Source of the DNA: Methanobacterium sp.
Lineage (GTDB): Archaea > Methanobacteriota > Methanobacteria > Methanobacteriales > Methanobacteriaceae
Length of the DNA: 64,000 nt
Assembly: GCF_038562635.1 (NCBI RefSeq)
Contig: NZ_JBCFBO010000001.1
Location: forward strand, 1,900,643 to 1,964,642
Direction: 5' to 3'
The first letter of the stretch is position 1; each line of letters opens with the position of its first letter. Positions 1-9,001 of this stretch are shown here, in pieces. Under the pieces are notes generated by a model. The model saw only the letters and a list, made by a program, of their open reading frames with translations, was not told where the DNA came from and searched no databases. Made by a program: the position numbers and the translations under genes.

Positions 1-4
1 ATAG

Positions 5-574
5 TCAGTCCTCTGCAGCATGCTTATTTAACCATGATGCAAATTTCTCAAGTGACCTTCTCCTGTGAGAAAATTCATTTTTTTCATCTGTTGTAAGCTC
101 TCCAAAGGTCTTATCATATCCTTCTGGAATAAAAAGCGGATCGTAAGCAAATCCATGATTGCCCCGCTCTTCGTATGCAATATGTCCTGGAACAGCGCCT
201 AAAAAAACCTCGGGCTCGGCTTTGGGTGTGCAGTAGCCAATAACCGACCTGAATTCGGCGTACCTGTCTTCAACATCATTCATGAGCTTTAAAATGCCTT
301 TATTACCAAGTGTTTCCTGCACGTAGGACGAATAAGTCCCTGGAAACCAGTTTAAGGCTTTAATAAGAAGACCAGCATCTTCTACTATTGCAGGTCCTTC
401 TAGTTTGCTTGCAGCATACTCTGCGCCAAATTTGGCTACATCGACCAGCTCTCCCTGCACTTCAGGGTAGCCTAAATCTGTATGTTCAAGCTCTATGCCA
501 AATTTTTCAAAAATTCCTTTGGCTTCTTTAACTTTGTGTTTGTTACCAGTTATAAAGTTTATGACTTTGACCAT
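5..574 (-). CDS. XTP/dITP diphosphatase (RdgB/HAM1 family)
   Basis: House-cleaning nucleotide pyrophosphatase, expected to hydrolyse non-canonical purine triphosphates (XTP, dITP, ITP) to the monophosphate and PPi in the cytoplasm. The 189-residue protein has the family's usual length and all its landmarks: TGNKHK at residues 9-14 (substrate loop), VEDAGL near 64 (catalytic Asp), PGTYSSYV near 78, GFAYDPLF near 141 and FSHRRRS near 168. The start is the ATG at 574. It lies downstream of, and on the same strand as, a small conserved hypothetical gene and the Kae1-Bud32 gene. Confident family call; exact substrate preference is inferred. Confidence 0.93.
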   Translation of the reverse strand: MVKVINFITGNKHKVKEAKGIFEKFGIELEHTDLGYPEVQGELVDVAKFGAEYAASKLEGPAIVEDAGLLIKALNWFPGTYSSYVQETLGNKGILKLMNDVEDRYAEFRSVIGYCTPKAEPEVFLGAVPGHIAYEERGNHGFAYDPLFIPEGYDKTFGELTTDEKNEFSHRRRSLEKFASWLNKHAAED

Positions 575-708
575 TTTTTACCATTCCGCCTGAAAATCGA
601 TCCTGTGAATGTTTTCTATTTCTTTGAATCTATAATTAAATTTAACAAATCAATATAAAATTATTTAAATTCTGTTAAAACTTGCTGGAATGGTAATTGA
701 ATGAATTG

Positions 709-1173
709 TTATTCTGGATTGTAGCGTAAATTTTTCCGTTTTTTCTGTCTATCATACAGTTCAGTCTGCACCAGATCAGCAACTTTTTTATGGCTGTCAC
801 GGTAGGCATCCCAAACTGAAATACACCATCTTTGGATCATTTCACCCCTTTCATGGCCTCTTGGAGCTTCAAGGACATCATAAACTGTAACATACCCTCT
901 TTGCACGGGTAAATCAAATTTTGGCCATTCTTTTCTATGTTTTGCCAGTTTAACATGTGCTATTTGCACTTCTCTTCCTGAAAAGTCTTTTTCTATATGC
1001 AGATAAAGGCCAATAAGGGCGAATGTGATGGTGATTGGTTTTGTATTTTCATCTGCATACTGAGCTGCAAAGGCGTTAACTGCATACTGGTGGATAAATG
1101 AAGGATCTGGATGAGTTTGTGTGTAGCAGGAAAGTTTGTAGAACATTTCCGGTTCAGATTTCGCTGTTTTCAT
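709..1173 (-). CDS. conserved hypothetical protein (DUF5946-like)
   Basis: A 154-residue soluble protein with no transmembrane segment. The N-terminal half contains a Cys/His-rich stretch (C-Y-T-x-T-H-P-D-P followed by H-Q-Y-A-V-N-A-F-A-A-Q near residues 29-38). This resembles the small family DUF5946, recalled from memory and not verified. The C-terminus is strongly basic (RQKKRKNLRY). The ATG start at 1173 lies 40 bp downstream of the Kae1-Bud32 stop on the same strand, so co-transcription is likely. No function can be assigned. Confidence 0.6.
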   Translation of the reverse strand: MKTAKSEPEMFYKLSCYTQTHPDPSFIHQYAVNAFAAQYADENTKPITITFALIGLYLHIEKDFSGREVQIAHVKLAKHRKEWPKFDLPVQRGYVTVYDVLEAPRGHERGEMIQRWCISVWDAYRDSHKKVADLVQTELYDRQKKRKNLRYNPE

Positions 1174-1213
1174 GGTTGTATTCCTTATCTGACTGTAGCT
1201 GAGAAGGTAGTAA

Positions 1214-2857
1214 TTAATCTTGCCCTGTATTATTTACAGTGTACCTTCTTCTTCCCTCAATTTCATCAATTTTTTCAGCTATCTCTCTATAATCATCGGC
1301 AGTTTCATATCCTTTCAAGATTTCTGTAAAGCATAAATCTGCAATTTTGTAGTGGATGCCACCGATTGCTTTTTTAAATACCAGGAGGTCAACACCTTTA
1401 TCCTCAACTAAGTCTGAATTTTTTCCAAGTCCAAAGTCTATGAAAACTACGCTGTCATCTTCTAGAATTAAATTTGAAGTTGTAAGGTCCCCGTGAATTA
1501 TGCCGCAGTTGTGCAGCTTTGCTATATTTTCACCTATTTTCCTTGAAATCACTTTTATTTCATCCAGGGAAGCATCTTCAAAAACATCTTTAATTAGTTT
1601 TCCTTCGATTTTTTCTAAAACGAGGGCATGTTCTTTCCTATTTATGTCATATATGAGCGGGGTTTTGACTTCGCACATTTTGGCTTCGCCTAAAAGTTTT
1701 GCTTCTTTCTTTGTCCTCTTTTTCCGCAGCCTGCGGTCAATTTCAGGAATTCTGTAACTTTTTGGGATTCTCTGTTTAACAAATGCTTCGTGATTCAGCC
1801 ATTTACATGTGTAAATGTTTGCTTCTGCCCCTTTTTCTGCAATTTTCCCCGGTAAAACCAGATGTTTTCCTGATTTATGCATCCAGGGAACGTCAACCTG
1901 GTCTGTCCTGTACTTTTGGATCACAGTTGTATCCTCTATCTGCTGAGTTAACCCGTATTTATACATCAACTGCCCCATCCAGGCAATCATAGCTCCATTA
2001 TCTCCACAGTACTTCATAGGCGGCATATAAAACTCTGCAAAATGTTCTTCGGCCATTATACTTACCATTTCGCGCAGCCTGCTGTTTGCAGCAACCCCTC
2101 CACACAGCAAGACTTCTCGTTTTTTAGTATGAGCTAAAGCTCGCTCTGTTACTTCAACAAGCATTGAAAAAGCAGTTTCCTGTAGACTGTAACATACATC
2201 ACTTAAAGGTGCTCCACCTTCGTATTTCCTTAAAGCGGCAGTTAAAAGTCCTGAAAATGAAAGATCCATTCCTTTAACAGCATAGGGAAGTTTAATGTAT
2301 TCTTCTGCTTTACCTGCCAGTTTTTCAACCTCTGGTCCTCCAGGGTGTCCAAGGCCAACATCCCTTGCAAACTGGTCGAGGCAATTTCCTATAGCTATAT
2401 CCAGGGTTTCTCCAAATACTCTGTATCTTTCAGACTCAAAAGCGATTACCTGAGTATTTCCTCCACTTACATAGAGCGAAACCGGATCTTCTGCTCCAGT
2501 TGTGAGTTTTCCAATTTCAACATGACCTATACAGTGGTTTACTCCAACTATGGGGACATTCAGCGAAAGTGCAAGAGATCTTGCAGCAGTTGCGGTGGTT
2601 CTAAGTCCGGGTCCAAGTCCTGGGCCCCGAGAAAAAGCAACTAAGTCTATATCCTCTATATTTAGTTTTGATTCTTTAAGAGCGTCTTTTATTAAAGGAA
2701 CAATTGCGGCAGCATGATGTTCTGCAGCTTCACGTGGATGAATACCCCCACTTTCTGGAATTAGGGGATTTCCACATGATGCTAAGATCCCACCGTTGCT
2801 GTCAACGATCCCAACCCCTGTCTTTTCTGCAGTTCCTTCTATTCCTATACAAATCAA
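1214..2857 (-). CDS. kae1-bud32: bifunctional Kae1-Bud32 tRNA t6A synthesis protein
   Basis: Fusion of the KEOPS subunits Kae1 (TsaD-like threonylcarbamoyl transferase, residues about 1-325) and Bud32 (small atypical kinase/ATPase, about 335-547), needed for N6-threonylcarbamoyl-adenosine at position 37 of ANN-decoding tRNAs. Kae1 shows the metal-binding NHCIGH (residues 107-112), GNCLDQFARDVGLGHPGGPE near 157-176, SFSGLLTA near 200 and GDNGAM near 285. Bud32 shows IIHGDLTTSN (453-462) and the FIDFGLGK metal loop (472-479). This fusion is known in several methanogens. The apparent start is TTG at 2857 behind a GTGAT ribosome site. It precedes two same-strand genes including the XTP pyrophosphatase. 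Confidence 0.95.
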   Translation of the reverse strand: MICIGIEGTAEKTGVGIVDSNGGILASCGNPLIPESGGIHPREAAEHHAAAIVPLIKDALKESKLNIEDIDLVAFSRGPGLGPGLRTTATAARSLALSLNVPIVGVNHCIGHVEIGKLTTGAEDPVSLYVSGGNTQVIAFESERYRVFGETLDIAIGNCLDQFARDVGLGHPGGPEVEKLAGKAEEYIKLPYAVKGMDLSFSGLLTAALRKYEGGAPLSDVCYSLQETAFSMLVEVTERALAHTKKREVLLCGGVAANSRLREMVSIMAEEHFAEFYMPPMKYCGDNGAMIAWMGQLMYKYGLTQQIEDTTVIQKYRTDQVDVPWMHKSGKHLVLPGKIAEKGAEANIYTCKWLNHEAFVKQRIPKSYRIPEIDRRLRKKRTKKEAKLLGEAKMCEVKTPLIYDINRKEHALVLEKIEGKLIKDVFEDASLDEIKVISRKIGENIAKLHNCGIIHGDLTTSNLILEDDSVVFIDFGLGKNSDLVEDKGVDLLVFKKAIGGIHYKIADLCFTEILKGYETADDYREIAEKIDEIEGRRRYTVNNTGQD

Positions 2858-3584
2858 TTATATCACGTCAATAAGTTCAATAAATCTATAAATAGTTATA
2901 TTTGGCTTTAAAGAGTTAGCCATTTATTTACCAATAAATAATTATATTTTTATGTATATCTAACACTCATGTGCACACTTCATGCTTTATGTTAAATTAT
3001 AATATCAATTAATTATGAAATTATATTTGGAAGATTGTAATTTACTTAACCATATAACTCATAAAAATTCAAAGTAATATCGGCACAACCATTTAGACAT
3101 GGGCGTATCTAATACTTTGAACGTGTAATTAAATAATTTTTTAGTTTTTGTTAAATATCTACTTCATGGATATGTTGACTAAATTACCTATAATTTTGTA
3201 TATATGGCATTAATCATGTTATTTAATGTATATTTTTAGTTAAATTTGATTTAAAGGGTATGTGCTCTTTTATTTAAGATTAAAATGTATTTAAATAATT
3301 ATAATTTTGTTAGTTACACTTGAAATGGATGTCTTTCGACTAAGTTTATATGAATATGCAACTGTTTTAATTATCTAAGTCTTAAATATTCTGTTTATGT
3401 CATTTAATTAGAAGGTATTTAAGTTTAAAATACTTTATATGACTTAATTTTTGATATATCTTGAAAATAAGTTTAAATTTTGCTTGAATCAAGCTGTATC
3501 TCATTTCTGCGAAATCATGCAAATTATATTATATTGAATTTAACAAATAGAATGCAAATGAGTGCAAGGATTAGGTGAATATCA
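2858..3584. other. 727-bp AT-rich divergent intergenic region
   Basis: Separates the leftward kae1-bud32 gene from rightward cobT and must hold both promoters. No credible coding sequence, tRNA or strong hairpin was found. The cobT ribosome site GGTGA is at 3574-3578. One isolated TTACACTTGAAA at 3314-3325 resembles a Methanothermobacter-type origin (mini-ORB) word, but it is single. No riboswitch-like structure was recognised. Confidence 0.5.
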
Positions 3585-4697
3585 ATGAAAACTTTATCAG
3601 ATAATGCAATTTCAGATGCCAGTACCATTAATAAAAATATAAAATGCTACGGATCATCAGAAATTTTAAGTGAAATAAAAGAAAAGGATTCTTTATTTTT
3701 ATGCGTAATGGCAACTACAAAAACGTCTAATATTCCTGGAATAACTGGAGCAGGCGCTACACCTGAACTTACAGAATATACTCCTGCTGCAGATCTGGAA
3801 CTTGTAATATGCGGCGAACCAAAATGTCTACCCGAGATCCCACAAACAGTGACTGGAGATGCGGTTGCTCCAACTCCGGCGGTGATAACAAAAGCATCTC
3901 TTGAACTTGCAGATGTCCCTATAATGGTAGTTGATGCGGGGGCTGGAATAAAACCGGATCTTCCTTACATTAAACTGGGCAATGGGCCTGGTGAAGATGT
4001 AAGAACTGGAAATGCAGTTCCAAATGCAAGAGAAATATTTGAAAAAGGAGTTTTACTTGGAAAAACTTTATCAAAATTAACAGATCACCTTATAATTGGA
4101 GAAAGTACTCCTGCAGGAACAACAACTGCTTTAGGTGTCTTAACAGCCTTAGGATATGATGCGAAACAGAAGGTAAGCGGGAGCATGCCTGAAAACCCCC
4201 ATGATTTAAAATATGAAGCAGTAATGGAAGGCCTTAAAGCTGCAGGGTATATGGAAGGAGAAGTTGTGGAAGACGCCCTGAGGGCTGTTGAAATCGTTGG
4301 AGATCCAACTATCCCTGCTGTAGCAGGAATTGTAATGGGTTCATCTATATCCATTGTGCTTGCTGGAGGTACACAGATGACTGCAGTGTGTTCTGTTATT
4401 AAAGGCATTGATCCTGAGTTTGATTTCTCTAAGCTGTGCATTGCAACAACTATTTTTGTTGCAGAAGATGAAACAGCAGATATTAACCAGCTGACCCGTC
4501 AGGTTGCTGAAATAGATATTTTTGCAGTTGACCCTGAATTTGAAAAATCTTCCGTTGCAGGGCTTAAAAATTACTTAGACGGTTCTGTAAAAGAAGGGGT
4601 CGGTGCTGGTGGAGCAATGATGGCTGCATTACTTAAAGATGTTCCTATGGATAATATAAGATTGAAAATCGAAGAATTATGCGATAAAATCTTTTAA
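3585..4697 (+). CDS. cobT: archaeal CobT-type nicotinate-nucleotide phosphoribosyltransferase (UPF0284)
   Basis: 370-residue member of the archaeal CobT/UPF0284 family, which activates the lower-ligand base as its riboside phosphate for cobamide assembly. The archaeal form is diverged from bacterial CobT. Visible family landmarks are GITGAGATPELTEYTPAAD near residues 52-70, VVDAGAGIKPDLPY near 115, GESTPAGTTTALG near 168, GSMPENPHDLK near 194 and a glycine-rich C-terminus GVGAGGAMMAALL. Start ATG at 3585 follows GGTGA. The next gene begins 47 bp downstream. The a,c-diamide synthase at 46.9 kb is the only other tetrapyrrole-related gene in the window. Confidence 0.85.
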   Translation: MKTLSDNAISDASTINKNIKCYGSSEILSEIKEKDSLFLCVMATTKTSNIPGITGAGATPELTEYTPAADLELVICGEPKCLPEIPQTVTGDAVAPTPAVITKASLELADVPIMVVDAGAGIKPDLPYIKLGNGPGEDVRTGNAVPNAREIFEKGVLLGKTLSKLTDHLIIGESTPAGTTTALGVLTALGYDAKQKVSGSMPENPHDLKYEAVMEGLKAAGYMEGEVVEDALRAVEIVGDPTIPAVAGIVMGSSISIVLAGGTQMTAVCSVIKGIDPEFDFSKLCIATTIFVAEDETADINQLTRQVAEIDIFAVDPEFEKSSVAGLKNYLDGSVKEGVGAGGAMMAALLKDVPMDNIRLKIEELCDKIF

Positions 4698-4744
4698 CCA
4701 TATGTTTTGAAGATAAATGTATTATCAAAACGTTAAAAATTAGA

Positions 4745-5455
4745 TTGAACATGATTGGACATGAAAATTTAAATAAAAAAGTTATAAACTGCTTGAAACA
4801 TGCGGCACCATCTAAATACTCTTTTTTAATTTTTAGTTTATTTTATGTATCTGGTCTGGTATTTTCAATCTTAAAACCACAATATGCGGCATCTTTTTTT
4901 TATTATGGGTTCTTTCTTGGAGTTATGGAAGTTAAAATACAATTTCCAGATATTATTTCATTAAATTACATTCTAAATCAATTTATTTATTATTTAGGAA
5001 GAATTTCATTTGATATTTTTTTAAATAATATTACATTAATGGTTTTATGTGTCTTCACAGGTGTTGCTATTGTTCCTGTTATGTTAACAGGTTTATTCGC
5101 GTTTTCAGGGTCTCTTACAGGCATGCTTGTAATGAAATTTGGAATTTTTAAGGCTGTTTTGATACTTTTAGGATCTTTTCATCTGCCGCTGGAGATTTTA
5201 GCTGCTCTTTTATCAATAGATGCATTTTTAAAGTTTTATGGCTCTTTTGCAAATGCAATATTGAAGCATGATTTCACTGTATTTAAAGCTCTTAAAAATG
5301 AATTTTTGCCTTTGATTTTAAGTATTGCTGTAGTTTTAGCTACCGCTGCTATTTTAGAGGTCTTTTGGAGCACGTGGTGGGTGTACATCCTTACTAATCA
5401 CTATATTTCGTGGTATGATTTCTATTTTGGTGTCCGCTCTGTTTTTGTATACTAA
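4745..5455 (+). CDS. SpoIIM/DUF95-like multi-pass membrane protein
   Basis: 236 residues with about five hydrophobic segments, a short basic N-terminus and a loop GSFHLPLEILAALLSI. This corresponds to the G-P-H-G-x-x-E-x-P-A type motif of stage II sporulation protein M-related (DUF95) membrane proteins. Archaeal members are widespread and of unknown role, perhaps in envelope remodelling. The frame opens with TTG at 4745, with an ATG two codons later at 4751; no clear ribosome site distinguishes them. It lies 47 bp after cobT on the same strand. Confidence 0.6.
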   Translation: MNMIGHENLNKKVINCLKHAAPSKYSFLIFSLFYVSGLVFSILKPQYAASFFYYGFFLGVMEVKIQFPDIISLNYILNQFIYYLGRISFDIFLNNITLMVLCVFTGVAIVPVMLTGLFAFSGSLTGMLVMKFGIFKAVLILLGSFHLPLEILAALLSIDAFLKFYGSFANAILKHDFTVFKALKNEFLPLILSIAVVLATAAILEVFWSTWWVYILTNHYISWYDFYFGVRSVFVY

Positions 5456-5486
5456 TTTTTCAGATATAGGAAGCTTTAAATAGGGC

Positions 5487-5549
5487 TTATGTTAGAATTA
5501 CATAACATGATGTTAGAAATTTATAACTTTATGTTGGAAATAAATAACT
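5487..5549 (+). promoter_or_regulatory. three tandem 21-bp operator-like repeats
   Basis: Three head-to-tail 21-bp copies (5487-5507, 5508-5528, 5529-5549) share the pattern TATGTT(A/G)GAA followed about 6 nt later by ATAAC. Each is itself a hyphenated palindrome of GTTA/TAAC type. A TATA-like CTTTAAATAG at 5474-5483 lies just upstream, so the repeats overlap the expected transcription start. The 21-bp pitch (two helical turns) puts all copies on one DNA face. Inferred to be the operator of the HTH regulator encoded at 6778-6972, last gene of the downstream operon. Confidence 0.6.
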
Positions 5550-5583
5550 TAAAGGGGAGTTAAATATTTAAGGCTGTGAAAAT

Positions 5584-6126
5584 ATGGAAAATAAATTTAA
5601 GTATATGATATTGGGATTTTTGGTGATTGTGGGAATTTTAGGATATATATTTAAATCAAACAGTATGCTGTATTATCTCCTTATTTCCTTACTAGGGGGT
5701 TATTTGATATCAACAGCAGTTGATCATTTATTAAAAGAAGCAAAAAACAAAGGGAAAATGAACCTACTTACCTGGTTTGGGTCTGCAGTATTAATTCTGT
5801 CAGGGATTATGGTGATGGTTCTTGATGTAACAAACATTGTTTTTGGAATTCTGGTATTTTTAGGATTATTTGCCTTAATGATCAGCTTTTTTTACTATAT
5901 TGGCATGGAAGAGCCTAAAGATGAACGTTTGAAGAAAATAGGGACTACTGCTACCACTTACTCGTGGCATCTAACTTTACTTATCCTATGTTCTATCCTT
6001 ATTTCTAGTATATGGTCTGGAGATAAGAGTGTCAGCATATCCAGCTTAGGTTTGATACTGTTTGTTATGGTGGCTACAATGCTTGGCGTTAATATCTATT
6101 TAAACCGAAAGGGTGATGTAGACTAA
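5584..6126 (+). CDS. integral membrane protein, DUF2178-like (copy 1)
   Basis: 180 residues with about six hydrophobic segments paired as hairpins and the conserved cytoplasmic loop EEPKDERLKKIGTTATTYSWH near residues 111-131. That loop matches the D-E-R-x-x-K-I motif of small DUF2178-type membrane proteins of methanogens; the family name is from memory. Homologous to the next gene (same D-E-R-L-x-K-I-G and C-terminal LxRxGD end). Together with the downstream HTH gene it forms a typical membrane-protein/Xre regulator cassette. Function unknown. Confidence 0.65.
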   Translation: MENKFKYMILGFLVIVGILGYIFKSNSMLYYLLISLLGGYLISTAVDHLLKEAKNKGKMNLLTWFGSAVLILSGIMVMVLDVTNIVFGILVFLGLFALMISFFYYIGMEEPKDERLKKIGTTATTYSWHLTLLILCSILISSIWSGDKSVSISSLGLILFVMVATMLGVNIYLNRKGDVD

Positions 6127-6206
6127 TTAATAAGATTTTAAATTTCTAAATCTTGAATTATTGTATAAAACAGCTATATGGCTGAAAATGGAGAGAAGTG
6201 AATATA

Positions 6207-6767
6207 ATGGAAACAGAATTCAATCACTACTGGGGTTCGTTAGGAATTTTAGGCTTAATGGGATATGTACTGGAAAGTCCAATATATTATGTCTTTTTTG
6301 GGTTTTTCTTGCTTTTTTTAGTGCCTATTTTTAATAAATTTAGAAAAAAAGAGGATAATAAAAGAAATGAAAGTAAATTTAGCAACTATGACATGTATAA
6401 TGTAAGTATATGGTTTGGTTCAGTGGCTTTAATGGTTTCGGGGATTATAATGGTAGTTACAAAGACTATGAGTGACTTGCTATCGGTTTTCCTTCTTTTG
6501 GGTATAATGGGCTTGATGACTAATTTCTTTACATATATGGGGATGGATAAAAAAGCTCGAGATGAACGTTTAAGGAAAATAGGAACATTTGCAGCAACTT
6601 ATTCATGGTATATAACTTTAATATTCGTTACTTTCCTTGTATTAAATATGTACTGGGGGCAAAATATACACAACCCAATTGAATTAATGGGCGTGACAAT
6701 TTTTGTCATGGTATCTACCATGCTTATAGCTAATACAGTTTTAAGCCGTAGGGGCGACATAGAATAA
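6207..6767 (+). CDS. integral membrane protein, DUF2178-like (copy 2)
   Basis: 186 residues, a paralogue of the preceding gene: same arrangement of hydrophobic segments, the loop ARDERLRKIGTFAATYSWYITL near residues 115-136, and the terminal LSRRGDIE. An in-frame GTG exists at 6198, but the GGAGAG ribosome site at 6190-6195 is correctly spaced only for the ATG at 6207, which I chose. The HTH regulator starts 10 bp after its stop, so the three genes form one operon. Function unknown. Confidence 0.65.
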   Translation: METEFNHYWGSLGILGLMGYVLESPIYYVFFGFFLLFLVPIFNKFRKKEDNKRNESKFSNYDMYNVSIWFGSVALMVSGIIMVVTKTMSDLLSVFLLLGIMGLMTNFFTYMGMDKKARDERLRKIGTFAATYSWYITLIFVTFLVLNMYWGQNIHNPIELMGVTIFVMVSTMLIANTVLSRRGDIE

Positions 6768-6777
6768 GTGGGATCAT

Positions 6778-6972
6778 ATGAAAACAAGAATAAAAGAATT
6801 CAGGGCTAAATACAACTTGACTCAGGCGGAACTTGCTGAAAAAGTTGGTGTCAGGAGGGAAACTATTGTATTTCTTGAAAAGGGGAAATATAATCCCTCG
6901 CTTAAATTAGCTCATGATATTGCTGTAATTTTAGAAACTAGCATTGATGAACTGTTTATTTTTGAGGAATAA
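6778..6972 (+). CDS. small Xre-family HTH transcriptional regulator
   Basis: 64-residue Cro/CI-type DNA-binding protein consisting only of the helix-turn-helix domain. The core is YNLTQAELAEKVGVRRETIV at residues 12-31, followed by KYNPSLKLAHDIAVIL and DELF, the classic five-helix YozG-like pattern. It starts 10 bp after the second membrane protein. Such tiny regulators typically repress their own operon. The three 21-bp repeats at 5487-5549, upstream of the first gene, are the obvious candidate binding sites. Confidence 0.88.
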   Translation: MKTRIKEFRAKYNLTQAELAEKVGVRRETIVFLEKGKYNPSLKLAHDIAVILETSIDELFIFEE

Positions 6973-7015
6973 CAGTTCGAAAAATTAATTTTTAAAAAAA
7001 ATAGAAAAGTAGTTT

Positions 7016-7855
7016 TTATAAATGGTAGATATAGCTTAAAATTATTGCCAGCGGACCTACTATCCAGCAGTAGTAAGCAAATGGAAGTAAATTTCTTTCC
7101 TTTATTAATTTTAGCATAAATTTCACGGCTAGATAACCGCTTATAATTGCAGCTATAAAACCAGCTATGGCAGCTGCACTGCTGATATCCATAATAGAAC
7201 TGATGTCCTTTGCCTGCACGAGGGCTGCCCCTAATATTGCAGGTATGGATAGTAAGAAACTATAACGTGCTGCTAATTCTCTTTCAACTCCTAAAAATAG
7301 TCCTGTAGAAATTGTAGCTCCTGAACGGGATATTCCGGGGGCTATAGAAAATGCTTGAGCAATACCAATTATTATGGAGTTTTTAAGGCTCATTTCTTTT
7401 AAGCTTGTTTTGTCACTGATTTTTCTTGACACCATCTCTGATCCCCAAAGTAAAAATCCAGTTACAATTAAAAATACTCCTACCATAGTTATGCTGTTAA
7501 ATAAACTTTCGAAGCTTGATTTGAAGAGAATTCCAGCTAATCCTGCAGGTATACTACCAATTATTATAAACCATGCTAGTTTTTTGAATTGGTTTTCTTG
7601 TAGGCCCTTGAGGAACTGGCCCCGAGGTATGTCTAATAAGCTGGAGAAGAATGATTTGAACATGTTTACTATATCGTTCCAGAAATAAGCTACTACCGCT
7701 ATCAGTGTTCCAATATGTAACAGGGTATCATAAGCTAAGCTTGAGGTGGTCCCAATGATGTAAGGGACAAATACCAGGTGAGCTGAGCTGCTTACAGGTA
7801 AAAATTCAGTTAATCCCTGAACAATCCCTAGAACTAGTGCTTGAATTATATCCAT
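7016..7855 (-). CDS. uppP: polyprenyl-diphosphatase UppP/BacA (copy 1)
   Basis: 279-residue membrane enzyme that dephosphorylates polyprenyl diphosphate to recycle the lipid carrier for cell-surface glycan or pseudomurein assembly. It has the two catalytic signatures: QGLTEFLPVSSSAH (residues 13-26, catalytic Glu and Ser-rich loop) and APGISRSGATIST near residue 170, with about eight transmembrane segments. Start ATG at 7855 follows GGTGAT. A second, clearly homologous copy lies at 59228-60082. Confidence 0.93.
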   Translation of the reverse strand: MDIIQALVLGIVQGLTEFLPVSSSAHLVFVPYIIGTTSSLAYDTLLHIGTLIAVVAYFWNDIVNMFKSFFSSLLDIPRGQFLKGLQENQFKKLAWFIIIGSIPAGLAGILFKSSFESLFNSITMVGVFLIVTGFLLWGSEMVSRKISDKTSLKEMSLKNSIIIGIAQAFSIAPGISRSGATISTGLFLGVERELAARYSFLLSIPAILGAALVQAKDISSIMDISSAAAIAGFIAAIISGYLAVKFMLKLIKERNLLPFAYYCWIVGPLAIILSYIYHL

Positions 7856-8025
7856 TTTATCACCAAAATATTATATTTAATAGAAATTGAGTTAAAATTA
7901 TTATTAATTTGAAATGCATTTTAACTCGTGTACGTTTATAATAAGAACTTAATATACATTATCATTCATAAAATTGATGGATAATTTTAATCAAAACATG
8001 ATTTTGGGAATTATACTGCCTTTAT

Positions 8026-8565
8026 ATGAAGTTAAATGGATTCAATAGTGATTTAATGAAAAAATGGATATTTGTATTAGCTGTCTTAGCTTTAATTATT
8101 GCAGTCTCTGGATGTACAACCAGTCAACAGGCACCGGCTAATAAGACTTACTCTGAAAATGGTTTATCATTCATTTATCCTGGAACTTGGAGTGAACTAG
8201 ATAAAACAGCTTATCAGAGTGCTTTAGATGATAAAGGTGAAATATTAGCAGCTGTAGGTGATGGATCTACAATTTTTGGGGTAGCCCGGCTTAACAAGAT
8301 TAAGAATCATACAGATGTCACATTGAACAGTTTGGTAATATATTATAATGCTACGCTAAACGTTAACGGTACAAAATATGTATCAGAAGGCCCTGTAACT
8401 GTTGGTGGAGTTAAAGGATATGAAATAACTGTAAAAGCATCAGAAAATTATTTATCTGGAGTTTTGTTCATTAAAAATCGTACAGCTTATCTGGCTGTTT
8501 TTGAATCCTCTGATAATGATCAAAAAACGTTTAATCAGATATTAAATAGCCTTAAAATACCTTAA
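8026..8565 (+). CDS. PsbP-like lipoprotein
   Basis: 179-residue secreted protein anchored by a lipobox: hydrophobic WIFVLAVLALIIAVSGC ends in Cys at about residue 30. The mature part (SENGLSFIYPGTWSELD ... GGVKGYEITVKAS ... FNQILNSLKIP) matches PsbP-like domain proteins that are common in Methanobacterium. The ATG at 8056 (residues MKKWIF) would give a more typical signal-peptide n-region than the upstream ATG at 8026. Neither has a good ribosome site, so the start is uncertain. The gene stands alone, followed by a tandem-repeat region. Confidence 0.75.
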   Translation: MKLNGFNSDLMKKWIFVLAVLALIIAVSGCTTSQQAPANKTYSENGLSFIYPGTWSELDKTAYQSALDDKGEILAAVGDGSTIFGVARLNKIKNHTDVTLNSLVIYYNATLNVNGTKYVSEGPVTVGGVKGYEITVKASENYLSGVLFIKNRTAYLAVFESSDNDQKTFNQILNSLKIP

Positions 8566-8661
8566 ATTTTATTTTTTTATCATATTGCATTTTAATTAAT
8601 ATATGAAATTCTGCATTTAATGAAGTTTTAACAAATACTAGTATAAGTTTTTAGGTTTAAG

Positions 8662-8895
8662 TTTTAACTTAGAACTTATAAGTTGTAACTGACTAACTTC
8701 TAATGCATTTTGATTATAACTTAGAAGTTATAACTTATTCTTAACCAACTTCTAATTTGATTTCAGTTTTAACTTGGAACTTATAAGTTGTAATTGATCT
8801 ATTTCTAACTCCATTTCATTAGAACTTAAATCTTATAACTTATTATTGACTAACTTCTAACAACATTTTTCTTATAACTTGGAACTTATAACTAT
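8662..8895. repeat. about 4.5 tandem copies of a 52-53-bp repeat with AACTTATAAGTT motifs
   Basis: The landmark (A/G)GAA(C/G)TT occurs at 8671, 8723, 8776, 8821 and 8881. The second landmark AACTTCTAA occurs near 8695, 8747 and 8852, with a degenerate copy near 8800. Units are 52-53 bp apart where both landmarks are intact. Each unit contains AACTTATAAGTT-type dyads. The region is non-coding, between the lipoprotein gene and the 3-prime end of ilvE. The same dyad recurs beside parA (37867-37880 and 39221-39285), suggesting protein-binding iterons, but no function is proven. Confidence 0.75.
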
Positions 8896-9001
8896 GTTGT
8901 AAAATTAATCAAATTTTTAAATGAGTTAAATTTTTGAATTTAATTGAAAGAATGGATGGGTAGTTCTATTAAAAATGCTCTAATAACTTATAACTATTAT
9001 C

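Noticed and set aside
3314..3325. TTACACTTGAAA, resembling a Methanothermobacter mini-ORB origin word
   Set aside because: Only one copy in the spacer, with no neighbouring repeats and no orc1/cdc6 gene in the window. A 12-mer of this composition can occur by chance.
2858..3584. Cobalamin-type riboswitch upstream of cobT
   Set aside because: No conserved core or plausible multi-stem fold was recognised in the AT-rich spacer, and such riboswitches are not expected here.
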